The notes: generated from the letters alone by a model not told the origin. 64,000 bases of DNA from Bradyrhizobium septentrionale (GCF_011516645.4 NZ_CP088285.1:5536501-5600500), one strand, 5' to 3'. Shown: positions 27,014 to 36,331, numbered from the stretch's first letter. Numbers and translations are program-made.

Positions 27014-28374
27014 GACTTTGCCGCGTCCGTGTTGAACACCACCCGCCCGGTTCGGCCGACCACGCAATCCTTGCCCGTGGTGTCGAGCTCCGGCATCGAG
27101 ACCGTCACCCGGTACGGTTCCTTGTTCAGCGCATCCGGATTGATCGCAAGGTTCGCGGGCGCCCCCGATGCACCGGTGAGGTTGGCGATCTCACCCTTGA
27201 TCGAAGCGCTGCCGTCGTTCGGCTCAAAGCTCGCCCGCTCACCAAGCCTGAGGCGGTTATAGACGCCTTCGGTGACATTGGCGGTGACCACTGCGCCGGT
27301 GCAATCGAGCAGCTTGAGCAGGGGCTGCCCGGCCCTGACGTCCTCGCCCGGCGACGTCATCATCTCCCAGATGCGTCCGGCGACCGGCGCCTTGATGTCG
27401 GCTTCCGCCCGGTTGATGTAGTGCAATTGCTCCGAGGCAATCTCGTGGGTGAGCCAGTCGATCTCCGCATCGGAATGCACCAGATCGGCGCGCAGATCGC
27501 TGACGCGCTGGCGCATCTCCTCTTCGCGTTGCACGGAACTCGGCCGGTCATTGTAGCTGTCGCCAAGATAGGTGCCGTTCCTTGCCGCGGTGAGTTCGAC
27601 CTTGGCGGCGTCGAGCCGGCGCTGCGCGCCTATCTCGGTCTGATGGGCGATCGCCTGCTCGCGCGTCAGCCGGGCCATTTCGACCGTCGAGACGCTGCCC
27701 GATTTGACCAGCGACGAGGCGCGTTCAACCGCCGCCGTCGCTTCTTCCCGTCGCGCGGCCGCGGCCTCGATCGCGGTCTGGATTTCGGCGATCCGCGCCT
27801 CGAGCTGGAGGATGCGGCCGTCGCGGAACTGGGCCGCCTGGCGCGCGAGGTCCTGTTGCGACGTCTCGGCGGCCGCAAGCTTTGCGGCGAGACTCGGGCG
27901 CTCATTCTCCATCCGGGACATCTGCCGCCGGAGATCGTCGAGCCGCACCCGATCGCCGCGCGCGTTGACGACATGAAGGATCGTATCGCCTTCGTGGACC
28001 ACACTGAGCTGCGTGGAGCTCTGCGGCTTCGCACTCACGGTGCCGTCGATCGGCGAGCGCAGGGTTACGATCCTGGCATTGACCACGGCCTCGACGCTCG
28101 AGGTCTGCAGCACGGCTTTCAGCGGCAGCCATCCGAAGATCGCGACGAGGGCGAGGCCAATGCCGACCTTGAGCAGGCGCCGAACCCACCGGCCCGAGCC
28201 TGCAGGCGCTTCGGGATGGGGGGCGCTATCATTGACAGGCTCGCTGACCGGCTCGTCGTCCGCCGGCTGCAAGCGGTCCTGCAAATCGCGCTGCAACCCC
28301 CGTGCGCCCGATTCCTCGTCCTTGCTGACGGACGTATGATCTTCGGGAACGGGCTTCTGCTGTTCCTGATTCAT
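27010..28374 (-). CDS. HlyD-family membrane-fusion protein
   Basis: Start MNQEQQKPVPEDH at 28374 has AGGT upstream. The 454-residue protein has a cytoplasmic acidic N-terminus, one membrane helix (about 85-105, LLKVGIGLALVAIFGWLPL), a lipoyl-like half (VTLRSPIDGTVSA), a long alpha-helical hairpin, the second lipoyl half (IKAPVAGRIWEM), and a C-terminal beta barrel. It likely spans the periplasm and works with the downstream glycosyltransferase (overlapping genes, same operon) in polysaccharide export, like Alg44-type partners. Confidence 0.82.
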   Translation of the reverse strand: MNQEQQKPVPEDHTSVSKDEESGARGLQRDLQDRLQPADDEPVSEPVNDSAPHPEAPAGSGRWVRRLLKVGIGLALVAIFGWLPLKAVLQTSSVEAVVNARIVTLRSPIDGTVSAKPQSSTQLSVVHEGDTILHVVNARGDRVRLDDLRRQMSRMENERPSLAAKLAAAETSQQDLARQAAQFRDGRILQLEARIAEIQTAIEAAAARREEATAAVERASSLVKSGSVSTVEMARLTREQAIAHQTEIGAQRRLDAAKVELTAARNGTYLGDSYNDRPSSVQREEEMRQRVSDLRADLVHSDAEIDWLTHEIASEQLHYINRAEADIKAPVAGRIWEMMTSPGEDVRAGQPLLKLLDCTGAVVTANVTEGVYNRLRLGERASFEPNDGSASIKGEIANLTGASGAPANLAINPDALNKEPYRVTVSMPELDTTGKDCVVGRTGRVVFNTDAAKS

Positions 28375-28659
28375 GATGACCGGACCTGAACTGTCAGTGC
28401 GCGCGGGGTTCAGAAACCGTAATCCTGAACGGCCAATGTGCTTTTGGGGTGCCCCTTCGACATAGGCGCACCGTCCCACCGAACGGGGCCGTTATACGCT
28501 GGCCCATTGATGGCCACTGATGCTATCTTGGGTTTCTGGGGCCCAAGCCGAGGGTTGCAAACAACCTAGACGTTTGCAACAGTCAGTTTCTACTTAGGGT
28601 GCGACGAAACCGCGCGCTCTCGTAAAGCGGTTGCAAGGCTCGACGCTGACGGAAGACAC

Positions 28660-28751
28660 TGTGAATCGGCGTGGGGTCCGGACGCCGATCGGCGTCCCAA
28701 GTGCTTGATTGACTTCGCGCGTGCGGGGGCAATGTTCAGCGTCGATTCACA
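28660..28751. repeat. 92-bp inverted-repeat-ended element, copy 2
   Basis: Same 92 bases as 24828-24919 apart from one T/G difference, same orientation. The two copies bracket the glycosyltransferase-HlyD pair. The ISL3 remnant begins immediately to the right. Confidence 0.8.
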
Positions 28752-29387
28752 AACAGGCAGAGCGCTTGTCGTCTCCCTCACACCTGTGAGCGTGCCGCGC
28801 TCGATGCCACTTGCAGCGGCCGTTCTCGATTACGTCAAAGCACCCTGGATGGGCACCTGCCGTTCCTGGACGCGCAGTGGTCAGGCGGCTGTCGCAACGG
28901 TGCCGAACTCTGGCGCCGTTTGAGAGGGCAAGGCTTTAAGGGATCGCTGCGCGTGGTGGCGGAATGGGCCACGCGACGGCGACGCGCCGAGACTATCAGC
29001 CGTCAACAATTGCAGAAGGTCCCCGCCGCCAGGACGATAGCGCAGTTGTTGACGACGAAGCGCGACCACCTAAGCAAGGCCGAGACCGTAACGGTTGCCG
29101 CTATTGAACAAAGCGTTCCTATGCTGGCCGATGCCCACGCTCTCGTTGGCCGCTTCCACGCGATGATCAGAAAGAGGGGCGAGATCGAGCTCGAACCTTG
29201 GATAGATGAATCCTAGCGGAGCCTCATTGGCTCGTTCGCGAATGGCATCGCCAAAGATAAGGGCGCGGTGCACGCGGCTATCACGCAACCATGGTCCAAT
29301 GGCCAAGTGGAAGCTCAGATCACCAAACTCAAGCTGGTCAAACGGCAGATGTACGGGCGCGCTAAGCTCGATCTCCTTCAGGGCTAG
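28752..29387 (+). pseudogene. ISL3-family transposase remnant
   Basis: In one frame the translation gives LPFLDAQWSGGCRNGAELW, RRLRGQGFKGSLRVVAEWA, LTTKRDHLSKAE, FHAMIRKRGEIELEPW, then an in-frame TAG at 29214-29216, then SFANGIAKDKGAVHAAI, QPWSNGQVEAQITKLKLVK and RQMYGRAKLDLLQG. This is the C-terminal half of an ISL3 DDE transposase carrying a nonsense mutation and lacking its N-terminus. Confidence 0.82.
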
Positions 29388-29549
29388 CCCGTCCTATTCG
29401 TGAGAGTGCTTTTTTTAGTCCGATTGATGTGGCCGCACATCTGCTCTGACGAGGCGCGCGGGATTGCCTTCGGCTTTTCACCGCCTGACGACCCGTACTT
29501 TGCAACGCGCTTGAGGTGTAGGGTTGGGCGAACGGGGGGCGGACGCCCC

Positions 29550-29733
29550 GCCGGTCCAGGACCGAGCGGCAGCAGCGCGCCTGGCAAGCCGCGGATCAGG
29601 TCGGCTTCGGGACATGCCGCGGCAAACGCAAGGCGAATGCGGCTCGTGGTCTCGACGACACGGGCAGCGAGTTTCAAGAGCCGAAGACGCAGCGTCGCGA
29701 ACTCGGCAGTGGCCAATTCCCGGACTTTGGGAA
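29550..29733 (-). pseudogene. IS1380-family transposase, C-terminal fragment
   Basis: Minus-strand reading gives ATAEFATLRLRLLKLAARV followed by ETTSRIRLAFAAACPEADL and RGLPGALLPLGP, the end of an IS1380-type transposase. The fragment stops at its upstream side at a 47-base sequence that recurs at 35086-35132, where the preceding part of the transposase is found. Confidence 0.78.
29687..29733. repeat. 47-bp direct repeat, left copy (IS1380-derived)
   Basis: Begins CGCAGCGTCGCGAACTCGGC and ends CTTTGGGAAT; matches 35086-35132 with two mismatches. It lies inside IS1380 transposase sequence at both sites and brackets the effector gene. Confidence 0.85.
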
Positions 29734-29828
29734 TTGAGAAGCAGTATTTTGTCTCTGAATCTTCGGTCTATCGGCTGTTGACGGCGAAGCGCGCAGGTCA
29801 TGCACCATGCTCGAGGCACGTTGTCGTC

Positions 29829-29858
29829 ATCAGTTTCTCGACAGCTTCCCCATTTAAC
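29829..29858 (+). promoter_or_regulatory. tts box (TtsI-binding promoter element)
   Basis: The sequence ATCAGTTTCTCGACAGCTTC and the following CCCATTTA fit the rhizobial tts box (GTCAG-TT-TCG-AGCT...TA) with the first base changed. It is on the coding strand 137 bases before the effector ATG, the normal arrangement for genes switched on by TtsI after flavonoid/NodD induction of the symbiotic type III system. Confidence 0.82.
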
Positions 29859-29995
29859 AGGGTTGGTCGCACTGGAAGCACATCGGCTGCCGATGCTCAC
29901 GGTGCGTGCCTGTCGAGGGCTGTAAAGGGTGGTTTGTTGCCGATTCCCAGCATGTCAGATCGAAGGCTCGGTTCATATTTTGAAAGGGAGAAGGG

Positions 29996-32900
29996 ATGGA
30001 TTTCCCCTCGATCAAGTGGGTGCGTGAACAATCGGACAGCACGGGCCCGCAAGAGAGTTCACCCGCGGCGCCGTCCGCAGATGCGGCGACCTTTGAGCGG
30101 CAACTGAGCGAGATCGCCAATTCAAGTGGAGGTGGTGGAGCAATGCCCGCCGCCGCTGCGCTGCAGCCGGCTCAGTCAGCTGGGGTTTTGATAGGGCGGA
30201 GCAAGCAGCCTCTTTATTCCGAGGACGCTCGCCTTATTTCGGGGCTTGAGGAGGTCCTCCTCCGCAATGGCAACGCCGCCTACAAAACCGCCTCCAGCTA
30301 TGTAGGTTCTCTTCGCAGCTTCGGCCGCTGGCTCTTCGAAAATAACAAAGATCCGATTGCTGCTCGGCTCGACGACCAGTCGCTGACCGATGATGCGCGC
30401 GAGGCCATCGAAAAGGGTCATAACAGGAGACTCCGTCCGGCAATAGACCATCTCCGGACCGTCCAGTCGACGGGCGAAGTCGCGCCGATCACAGGCCGCG
30501 CTGAGCTAAATCCTCACCCTCAGGACGTGGCTCTCATCAAAGAGTACAAAAACGAAGCAGCGACAAGGACCAGCAAGATTTATGCAGGTTTTCTTCGCAG
30601 TTTCAGTGACTACCTGCGTGAAAACAACAAGAAGGGCATTGCTGCTCGGCTTTCCGGCAACACGTTGGATGAAGATGTTAAGCGCTATAGGAAGGACGCC
30701 GGGGGTAATCGGCGTATCGGTGCCGCGCTGGCCGATCTCCGAAAATCGCAGGCCGGCGCTAAAGCGATGGAGTTCGAGCGCCATATTTCCCCCGTTCCTG
30801 ATCTCGAAGACGCGGTACTGATGGAGCCGTGGCGCGTCGGCGACGCCGCTGCGCAGCACAGCGCGTCGCAGGACGCGGGCAGTCGGCCATTGGTCCTCCC
30901 GGAAGGCTACGATCAGGATTTGCTTTGGGAGCTGATGGACGAACCCGGCCCGTCGTCATCTCTCGAGCCAGCCGCGCGCCATGACCAGTCATCGGATCAT
31001 CCCGGAGAGACCATTCGTCCCTTGAACTGGGGCTACGACCGCCAGCAGTTCCTGGACGAGCCGATGGCTGCACTTGCCAGGAGCAACCTCCTGCCAAGCG
31101 AGGAGGTCCTCATCAACGATGAGCATGACACAGCTGAGTTGCGGCCAGCGAAGAGGCCGAGGACCCTAGACAATCTGCACGGCCTTGCCGGCGAGCGGCA
31201 GCTGAGCGAGATCGCCAATTCAAATGGAGGTGGTGGAGCAATGCCGGCCGCCTCGGCGCTGCAGCCGGCTCAGTCAGCTGGGGTTTTGATAGGGCGGAGC
31301 ATGGAGCCTCTTTATTCCGAGGACGCTCGCCTTATTTCGGGGCTTGAGGAGGCCCTCCGCAATGGCAACGCCGCCAACCAAACCGCCTACGGCTATGTAT
31401 ATTCTCTTCGCAGCTTCAGCCGCTGGCTCTTCGCAAATAACAAAGATCCGATTGCTGCTCGGCTCGACGACCAGTCGCTGACCGATGATGCGCGCGAGGC
31501 CATCGAAAAGGGTCATCACAGGAACCTCCGTCCGGCAATAGGCCATCTCCGGACCGTCCAGTCGACGGGCGGAGTCGCGCCGATCACAGGCCGCGCTGAC
31601 CTAAATCCTCACCCCCAGGACGTGGCTCTCATCAAAGAGTACAAAAACGAAGCAGCGACAAGGACCAGCAAGATTTATGCAGGTTTTCTTCGCAGTTTCA
31701 GTGACTACCTGCGTGAAAACAACAAGAAGGGCATTGCTGCTCGGCTTTCCGGCAACACGTTGAATGAAGATGTTAAGCGCTATAGGGACGCCGGGGGTAA
31801 TCGGAATATCGGTGCCGCACTGGCTGATCTCCGAAAATCGCAGGCCGGCGCTAAAGCGATGGAGTTCGAGCGCCATATTTCCCCCGTTCCTGATCTCGAA
31901 GACGCGGTACTGATGGAGCCGTGGCGCGTCGGCGACGCCGCTGCGCAGCACAGCGCGTCGCAGGACGCGGGCAGTCGGCCATTGGTCCTCCCGGAAGGCT
32001 ACGATCAGGATTTGCTTTGGGAGCTGATGGACGAACCCGGCCCGTCGTCATCTCTCGAGCCAGCCGCGCGCCATGACCAGTCATCGGATCATCCCGGAGA
32101 GACCATTCGTCCCTTGAACTGGGGCTACGACCGCCAGCCGTTCCTGGACAAGCCGATGGCTGCACTTGCCAGGAGCAACCTCCTGCCAAGCGAGGAGGTC
32201 CTCATCAACGATGAGCATGACACAGCTGAGTTGCGGCCAGCGAAGAGGCCGAGGACCCTAGACAATCTGCACGGCCTTGCCGGCGAGCGGCAGCTGAGCG
32301 AGATCGCCAATTCAAATGGAGGTGGTGGAGCAATGCCGGCCGCCTCGGCGCTGCAGCCGGCTCAGTCAGCTGGGGTTTTGATAGGGCGGAGCATGGAGCC
32401 TCTTTATTCCGAGGACGCTCGCCTTATTTCGGGGCTTGAGGAGGCCCTCCGCAATGGCAACGCCGCCAACCAAACCGCCTACGCCTATGTAAGTTCTCTT
32501 CGCAGCTTTGGCCGCTGGCTCTTCGCAAATAACAAAGATCCGATTGCTGCTCGGCTCGACGACCAGTCGCTGACCGATGATGCGCGCGAGGCCATCGAAA
32601 AGGGTCATAACAGGAGACTCCGTCCGGCAATAGACCATCTCCGGACCTTCCAGTCGACGGGCGGAGTCGGGCCGATCACAGGCCGCGCTGAGCTAAATCC
32701 TCCCCCCCAGGACGTGGCTCTCATCGAAGAGTACAAAAACGAAGCAGCGACAGGGACCAGCAAGACGTATGCAGTTGCTCTACGCAGTTTCAGTGACTAC
32801 CTGCGTGAAAACAACAAGAAGGGCATTGCTGGTCGGCTTTCCGGCAACACGTTGGATGAAGATGTTAAGCGCTATAGGAAGGACGCCGGGGGTAATCGGC

Positions 32901-35005
32901 GTATCGGTGCCGCGCTGGCCGATCTCCGAAAATCGCAGGCCGGCGCTAAAGCGATGGAGTTCGAGCGCCATATTTCCCCCGTTCCTGATCCCGAAGACGC
33001 GGCACTGATGGAGCCGATGCCCGTCGGCGGCGCCGCTGCGCAGCACAGCGCGTCGCAGGACGCGGGCAGTTGGCCAAAGGAGCGGCTTCCTGCAGAAGGC
33101 TACGATCAGGATTTGCTTTTGGGGCTGATGGACGAACCCGGCCCGTCGTCATCTCTCGAGCCAGCCGCGCGCCATGACCAGTCATCGGATCCCGGAGAGA
33201 CCATTCGTCCCTTGAACTGGGGCTACGACCACCGCCAGCCGTTCCTGGACGAGCCGATGGCTGCACTTGCCAGGAGCAACCTCCTGCCAAGCGAGGAGGT
33301 CCTCATCAACGATGAGCATGACACAGCTGAGTTGCGGCCAGCGAAGAGGCCGAGGACCCTAGACAATCTGCACGGCCTTGCCGGCGAGCGGCAGCTGAGC
33401 GAGATCGCCAATTCAGGCGGTCGCCTGCTGACGTCGGTGGCCCCCACCCATCAACAGGGTGCATCGCCATGGCAGGCGCAGCCGATGATGCAGGCGAGCG
33501 GGCACGAAGATGCCACGGCGCCGCATGCGGTCGCGACGTACGTCGGAGGCGCCCCTGCGCACAGCGCGCCGCAGGGAGGTTACGATCAGGATCTGCGTTT
33601 GATGGTGGAAGACGGCCCACCGTGGTCCGGGGTTCCCCCTGAGCAGGCGCAGGAGATAGTCCAAGCTCGAGAGCAGGAACCTGCCAGGTCCACCTCAACC
33701 TGGTCGCCGCAGATGCCGCTCAACTTTGATTGGAGTATGTGGCCGACCCTGGAAGCAGCGTCAGCGCACTCTGCCAGGGCTCCTTCAGACATCGAAGGCG
33801 GTCTTGAGGCAGCGGTTCATCCGAATCCGCCCGCACCGTTCGAGTTGCGTGACAATGCTTGGAGCCCGGCGCCTGACTTTCCGCCGCCGTTTGCCGGGCC
33901 AGTACCGGGTCATCACCAGGGCGTTCGACAGCCCGGCTCGCCGCAGGGGCTTTCTCCGGCGCCAGCCTTCTCGGATGATGAAGCTTTGGCGTGGTTGCGC
34001 GAGGAGCTGGCGCGGCGGCAGATGCAAGAGCCGGCCTCACCATCAACCAGCAGGGCTCCGTCAGACACCTACGGCGGTCTTGAGTCTTTTGTTGATCTGG
34101 ATGCGCCCACGTCGTCCGAATTGCGCGACGATGCTCACTTTGCGCCGGCGCCCGCTGCCAAGTCTCGCTCAGACACCTACGGCGGTCTTGAGTCTTTTGT
34201 TGATCTGGATGCGCCCCCGCCGTCCGAATTGCGCGACGATGCTCACTTTGAGCCGGCGCCCGCTGCCAGGTCTCGCTCAGACACCTACCGTGGTTTTCCA
34301 TTGGTTGATCTGACTGCGCCCACGCCGTCCGAACCACGCGACGATGCTAATTCTGTACGGCCGTTTCCGAGCACCTCCGCTGATGCTCAGATCGGGGCTT
34401 TAGGTCCGACAGCCTCCTCCCACGGCCGCGGGCTGGTGCTCGAGGACACGGAATGGCTGGGCGACGAGCATATCGACAGGGATTACCGGCTCCAGGAGCA
34501 GGATTTGCAGAGGTACCATCCGGATCTCGCCGCCCGGACGCGGTTCGTGAATCCCCTCATCGTCCTAAATTATCTGCGCTCTAACGACGATGGCGTCGTG
34601 CGAACCGAATTCCAGCGCATCGTCTACGATAATGGTAACGATACAGCCGACTTCCTGTTCCTGCCCGTGATTAATGCCGATCCTCAAGATCCTAATAGCC
34701 TCGGCAACCATTGGTCGCTGCTGTTCGTTGATCGCAGAGACCGGGGGCGGCCGGTCGCCTATCACTACGATTCCTACGGGGGACTCAACCACAAGGATGC
34801 AGAACATCTCGCAGGTCGGCTGGACCTCCGCCTGGAGCCAGCCGGCATGGCCCGGCAGCGGAACGGGTATGATTGCGGCGTCTTCGTGGTGGACGGGACG
34901 CGGGCGCTGGTTAGGCAATTGGAGCAAGGACGGGAACCAGACCTGCTGAACCTCAGCAACCTCGTTGCCAATCGGCAGGCACTGCAGAACCGACTCAGGG
35001 GCTGA
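29996..35005 (+). CDS. nopD: NopD/Bel2-5-like type III effector with C48 SUMO-protease domain
   Basis: ATG follows AAGGGAGAAGGG. The 1669-residue protein has a polar Ser/Pro-rich N-terminus as in type III signals; three near-identical units of about 365 residues (starting near 34, 400 and 764); a Pro/Ala-rich middle with short repeats (SDTYGGLESFVDLDAP); and a C-terminal Ulp1/C48 protease. Catalytic residues visible are His1572 (GNHWSLLFVD), Asp1592 (HYDSYGG), Gln1621 and Cys1627 (RQRNGYDCGVFVV). Each unit ends with PAKRPRTLD, a nuclear-localisation-like motif, and LDLRLE near residue 1605 resembles an EAR motif. The protein would be injected into legume cells, enter the nucleus and cleave SUMO conjugates. 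No secretion genes lie in the window. Confidence 0.85.
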   Translation: MDFPSIKWVREQSDSTGPQESSPAAPSADAATFERQLSEIANSSGGGGAMPAAAALQPAQSAGVLIGRSKQPLYSEDARLISGLEEVLLRNGNAAYKTASSYVGSLRSFGRWLFENNKDPIAARLDDQSLTDDAREAIEKGHNRRLRPAIDHLRTVQSTGEVAPITGRAELNPHPQDVALIKEYKNEAATRTSKIYAGFLRSFSDYLRENNKKGIAARLSGNTLDEDVKRYRKDAGGNRRIGAALADLRKSQAGAKAMEFERHISPVPDLEDAVLMEPWRVGDAAAQHSASQDAGSRPLVLPEGYDQDLLWELMDEPGPSSSLEPAARHDQSSDHPGETIRPLNWGYDRQQFLDEPMAALARSNLLPSEEVLINDEHDTAELRPAKRPRTLDNLHGLAGERQLSEIANSNGGGGAMPAASALQPAQSAGVLIGRSMEPLYSEDARLISGLEEALRNGNAANQTAYGYVYSLRSFSRWLFANNKDPIAARLDDQSLTDDAREAIEKGHHRNLRPAIGHLRTVQSTGGVAPITGRADLNPHPQDVALIKEYKNEAATRTSKIYAGFLRSFSDYLRENNKKGIAARLSGNTLNEDVKRYRDAGGNRNIGAALADLRKSQAGAKAMEFERHISPVPDLEDAVLMEPWRVGDAAAQHSASQDAGSRPLVLPEGYDQDLLWELMDEPGPSSSLEPAARHDQSSDHPGETIRPLNWGYDRQPFLDKPMAALARSNLLPSEEVLINDEHDTAELRPAKRPRTLDNLHGLAGERQLSEIANSNGGGGAMPAASALQPAQSAGVLIGRSMEPLYSEDARLISGLEEALRNGNAANQTAYAYVSSLRSFGRWLFANNKDPIAARLDDQSLTDDAREAIEKGHNRRLRPAIDHLRTFQSTGGVGPITGRAELNPPPQDVALIEEYKNEAATGTSKTYAVALRSFSDYLRENNKKGIAGRLSGNTLDEDVKRYRKDAGGNRRIGAALADLRKSQAGAKAMEFERHISPVPDPEDAALMEPMPVGGAAAQHSASQDAGSWPKERLPAEGYDQDLLLGLMDEPGPSSSLEPAARHDQSSDPGETIRPLNWGYDHRQPFLDEPMAALARSNLLPSEEVLINDEHDTAELRPAKRPRTLDNLHGLAGERQLSEIANSGGRLLTSVAPTHQQGASPWQAQPMMQASGHEDATAPHAVATYVGGAPAHSAPQGGYDQDLRLMVEDGPPWSGVPPEQAQEIVQAREQEPARSTSTWSPQMPLNFDWSMWPTLEAASAHSARAPSDIEGGLEAAVHPNPPAPFELRDNAWSPAPDFPPPFAGPVPGHHQGVRQPGSPQGLSPAPAFSDDEALAWLREELARRQMQEPASPSTSRAPSDTYGGLESFVDLDAPTSSELRDDAHFAPAPAAKSRSDTYGGLESFVDLDAPPPSELRDDAHFEPAPAARSRSDTYRGFPLVDLTAPTPSEPRDDANSVRPFPSTSADAQIGALGPTASSHGRGLVLEDTEWLGDEHIDRDYRLQEQDLQRYHPDLAARTRFVNPLIVLNYLRSNDDGVVRTEFQRIVYDNGNDTADFLFLPVINADPQDPNSLGNHWSLLFVDRRDRGRPVAYHYDSYGGLNHKDAEHLAGRLDLRLEPAGMARQRNGYDCGVFVVDGTRALVRQLEQGREPDLLNLSNLVANRQALQNRLRG
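30095..33385 (+). repeat. Three tandem ~1.1-kb repeats inside the effector gene
   Basis: Units start at 30095, 31193 and 32285 (1098, 1092 and 1101 bases); a fourth begins at 33386 but diverges after about 30 bases. All length differences are multiples of three. Each unit encodes two related helical modules (DARLISGLEEAL...SLRSF..WL...NK and DVALIKEYKNEA...LRSFSDYLRENNKK), a linker, an acidic segment and PAKRPRTLD. Long stretches are identical at silent positions. Confidence 0.95.
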
Positions 35006-35085
35006 TGTCGCCATGGGCGGATAGCTCAGGCTGGAGCGGCTCACGCCGACGGCCTGGGCCCCCGGGCACGAAGGACCGGAACCAG

Positions 35086-35132
35086 CGCAGCGTCGCGAAC
35101 TCGGCTGTGGCCAATTCCCGGGCTTTGGGAAT
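35086..35132. repeat. 47-bp direct repeat, right copy (IS1380-derived)
   Basis: Matches 29687-29733 with two mismatches; see the effector bracketing finding. Confidence 0.85.
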
Positions 35133-35289
35133 CGCGTCGCGCACGGTCAGCATCAGCCAATAAGCGGCGGTGTGGAGAACGAGGCGGACTTGATTGGCGA
35201 GCGCCGAACGGCAGCTGGTGCGATCGGAGGCGAGCTGTGTCTTATGCAGCTTGATCAGATTCTCGGCTTGGCCGCGCGCGCACCCATTG
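35086..35289 (-). pseudogene. IS1380-family transposase, middle fragment
   Basis: Minus-strand reading gives CARGQAENLIKLHKTQLAS, DRTSCRSALANQVRLVLHTA, AYWLMLTVRDAIPKARELA and TAEFATLR, the segment of IS1380 transposase that directly precedes the fragment at 29550-29733. Both ends pass into unrelated sequence. Confidence 0.8.
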
Positions 35290-35309
35290 CTCTTACCGAG
35301 GAGAGCGTG

Positions 35310-35468
35310 ATGTCTAAAGAAAATGACGCGGAGGGCGTCCAAGATCAGGGCGGAAAGCACGGCGGTCAGGCCGGTATGCCGAAGTCTACGCCACGCCCGC
35401 GCACAACCGAGAGGGATAGGGATGTGGTGCCAAAAGGGCAGAGCGGTCCTGAGGAGCGTCAAGATTAA
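35310..35468 (+). CDS. Possible small hydrophilic protein (52 aa)
   Basis: ATG preceded by GAGGAG at seven bases. The peptide MSKENDAEGVQDQGGKHGGQ is rich in Gly, Gln, Asp and Arg with no hydrophobic core, so it would be disordered. It starts 20 bases beyond the IS1380 middle fragment. No family recognised; could be a chance frame. Confidence 0.35.
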   Translation: MSKENDAEGVQDQGGKHGGQAGMPKSTPRPRTTERDRDVVPKGQSGPEERQD

Positions 35469-35782
35469 AAGAACCATCACGCGTACCGACCGCGATTCGA
35501 TCGCCTCGAACATCGTCCTGCTCAGCGTGATAGGCGTTCAAGTGCGCCGGCATTTGAGCTGTTCGCCGATCGTTCCGCGACGGCTGCCGGGGTGGCTCGC
35601 GCTTAAGGCCCAGTAGCCAATGTCGAATTTGAGCCGGCTAAGTTTTAACCCACCGGGGCGCCGCTTTTTTGCCGCGCCTCGTTCGCTGTGCCCAACTCTG
35701 TTCATAGACCTTAGTAGGTAACACAGCTGTCATCTGTTCGCGGTCCGTTTCAGATTTTGCTGCGGACCGGTATCCGATATGA
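35469..35782. other. Non-coding stretch, nothing recognised
   Basis: Base composition is mixed, with a run of T after CCGGGGCGCCGC near 35655 that may be a weak terminator. No gene, RNA or IS end could be supported. Confidence 0.4.
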
Positions 35783-36085
35783 CTATACCGCCTTCATGGC
35801 GCCGGTCAGGTCGTCAGTCAGCATCTGCATCAGTTGTTGGGCCTGGTCCTTGGTTAGCTTCTCGGCGAATGGGCCATTTTTCTTTGGCTGCGCTGGCCCC
35901 TTGAGTTCCCGATCATAAACCATCCAGTCGTCACCGCTTCCTCTCCGAACGAGGAACCTGTTTTGTTGGAGCGCTGTGTAATGCAACGATACCTCCCAAA
36001 ATGAGCGGTCACCGGTCTCAAAAATACACACCTGATGACCGTTTGTTCCCGAACCGGGACATTGAAATTCCCAGCAGCTAATCAT
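35783..36085 (-). CDS. Hypothetical protein (100 aa)
   Basis: Start ATG 36085 (MISCWEFQCPGSGTNGHQ) is chosen over a GTG six bases upstream. The protein has a soluble alpha/beta look (FETGDRSFWEVSLHYTAL, FLVRRGSGDDWMVYDRELKG) and a Lys/Gln-rich C-terminus ending in a helix. No family recognised. Codon use is like the surrounding small genes, less GC-biased than the prophage. Confidence 0.5.
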   Translation of the reverse strand: MISCWEFQCPGSGTNGHQVCIFETGDRSFWEVSLHYTALQQNRFLVRRGSGDDWMVYDRELKGPAQPKKNGPFAEKLTKDQAQQLMQMLTDDLTGAMKAV

Positions 36086-36166
36086 CAGCACAATTCATGC
36101 CGCGCCTAATTCGGGTGGCGCTTGGTCGGCATGGCGTACCAATTTCTTAAGCTGGAGAGCTGACGG

Positions 36167-36331
36167 ATGGCTGCTAATATATTGCCGAAATGTGCGTGCT
36201 TGAGGACGTCTACCAGTCGGCGCTTCGCGGTAGGCCGCCTCAGGGACACGTACACTATTTATCAGAGAGGCACAGCGGCGGTGTCGTTTGTCGCCCTGAT
36301 CGCCAGCGTGGCGTGGCTAATGCTCGGATGA
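36167..36331 (+). CDS. Possible small membrane protein (54 aa)
   Basis: Reads MAANILPKCACLRTSTSRRF, then polar residues, then a C-terminal hydrophobic helix (AAVSFVALIASVAWLMLG). A GGAG lies 11 bases before the ATG. Tail-anchored topology is plausible. Low confidence because of length. Confidence 0.35.
   Translation: MAANILPKCACLRTSTSRRFAVGRLRDTYTIYQRGTAAVSFVALIASVAWLMLG

Noticed and set aside
30095..33385. TAL-effector-like repeat protein
   Set aside because: Units are about 365 residues, not 33-35, and lack repeat-variable diresidues.
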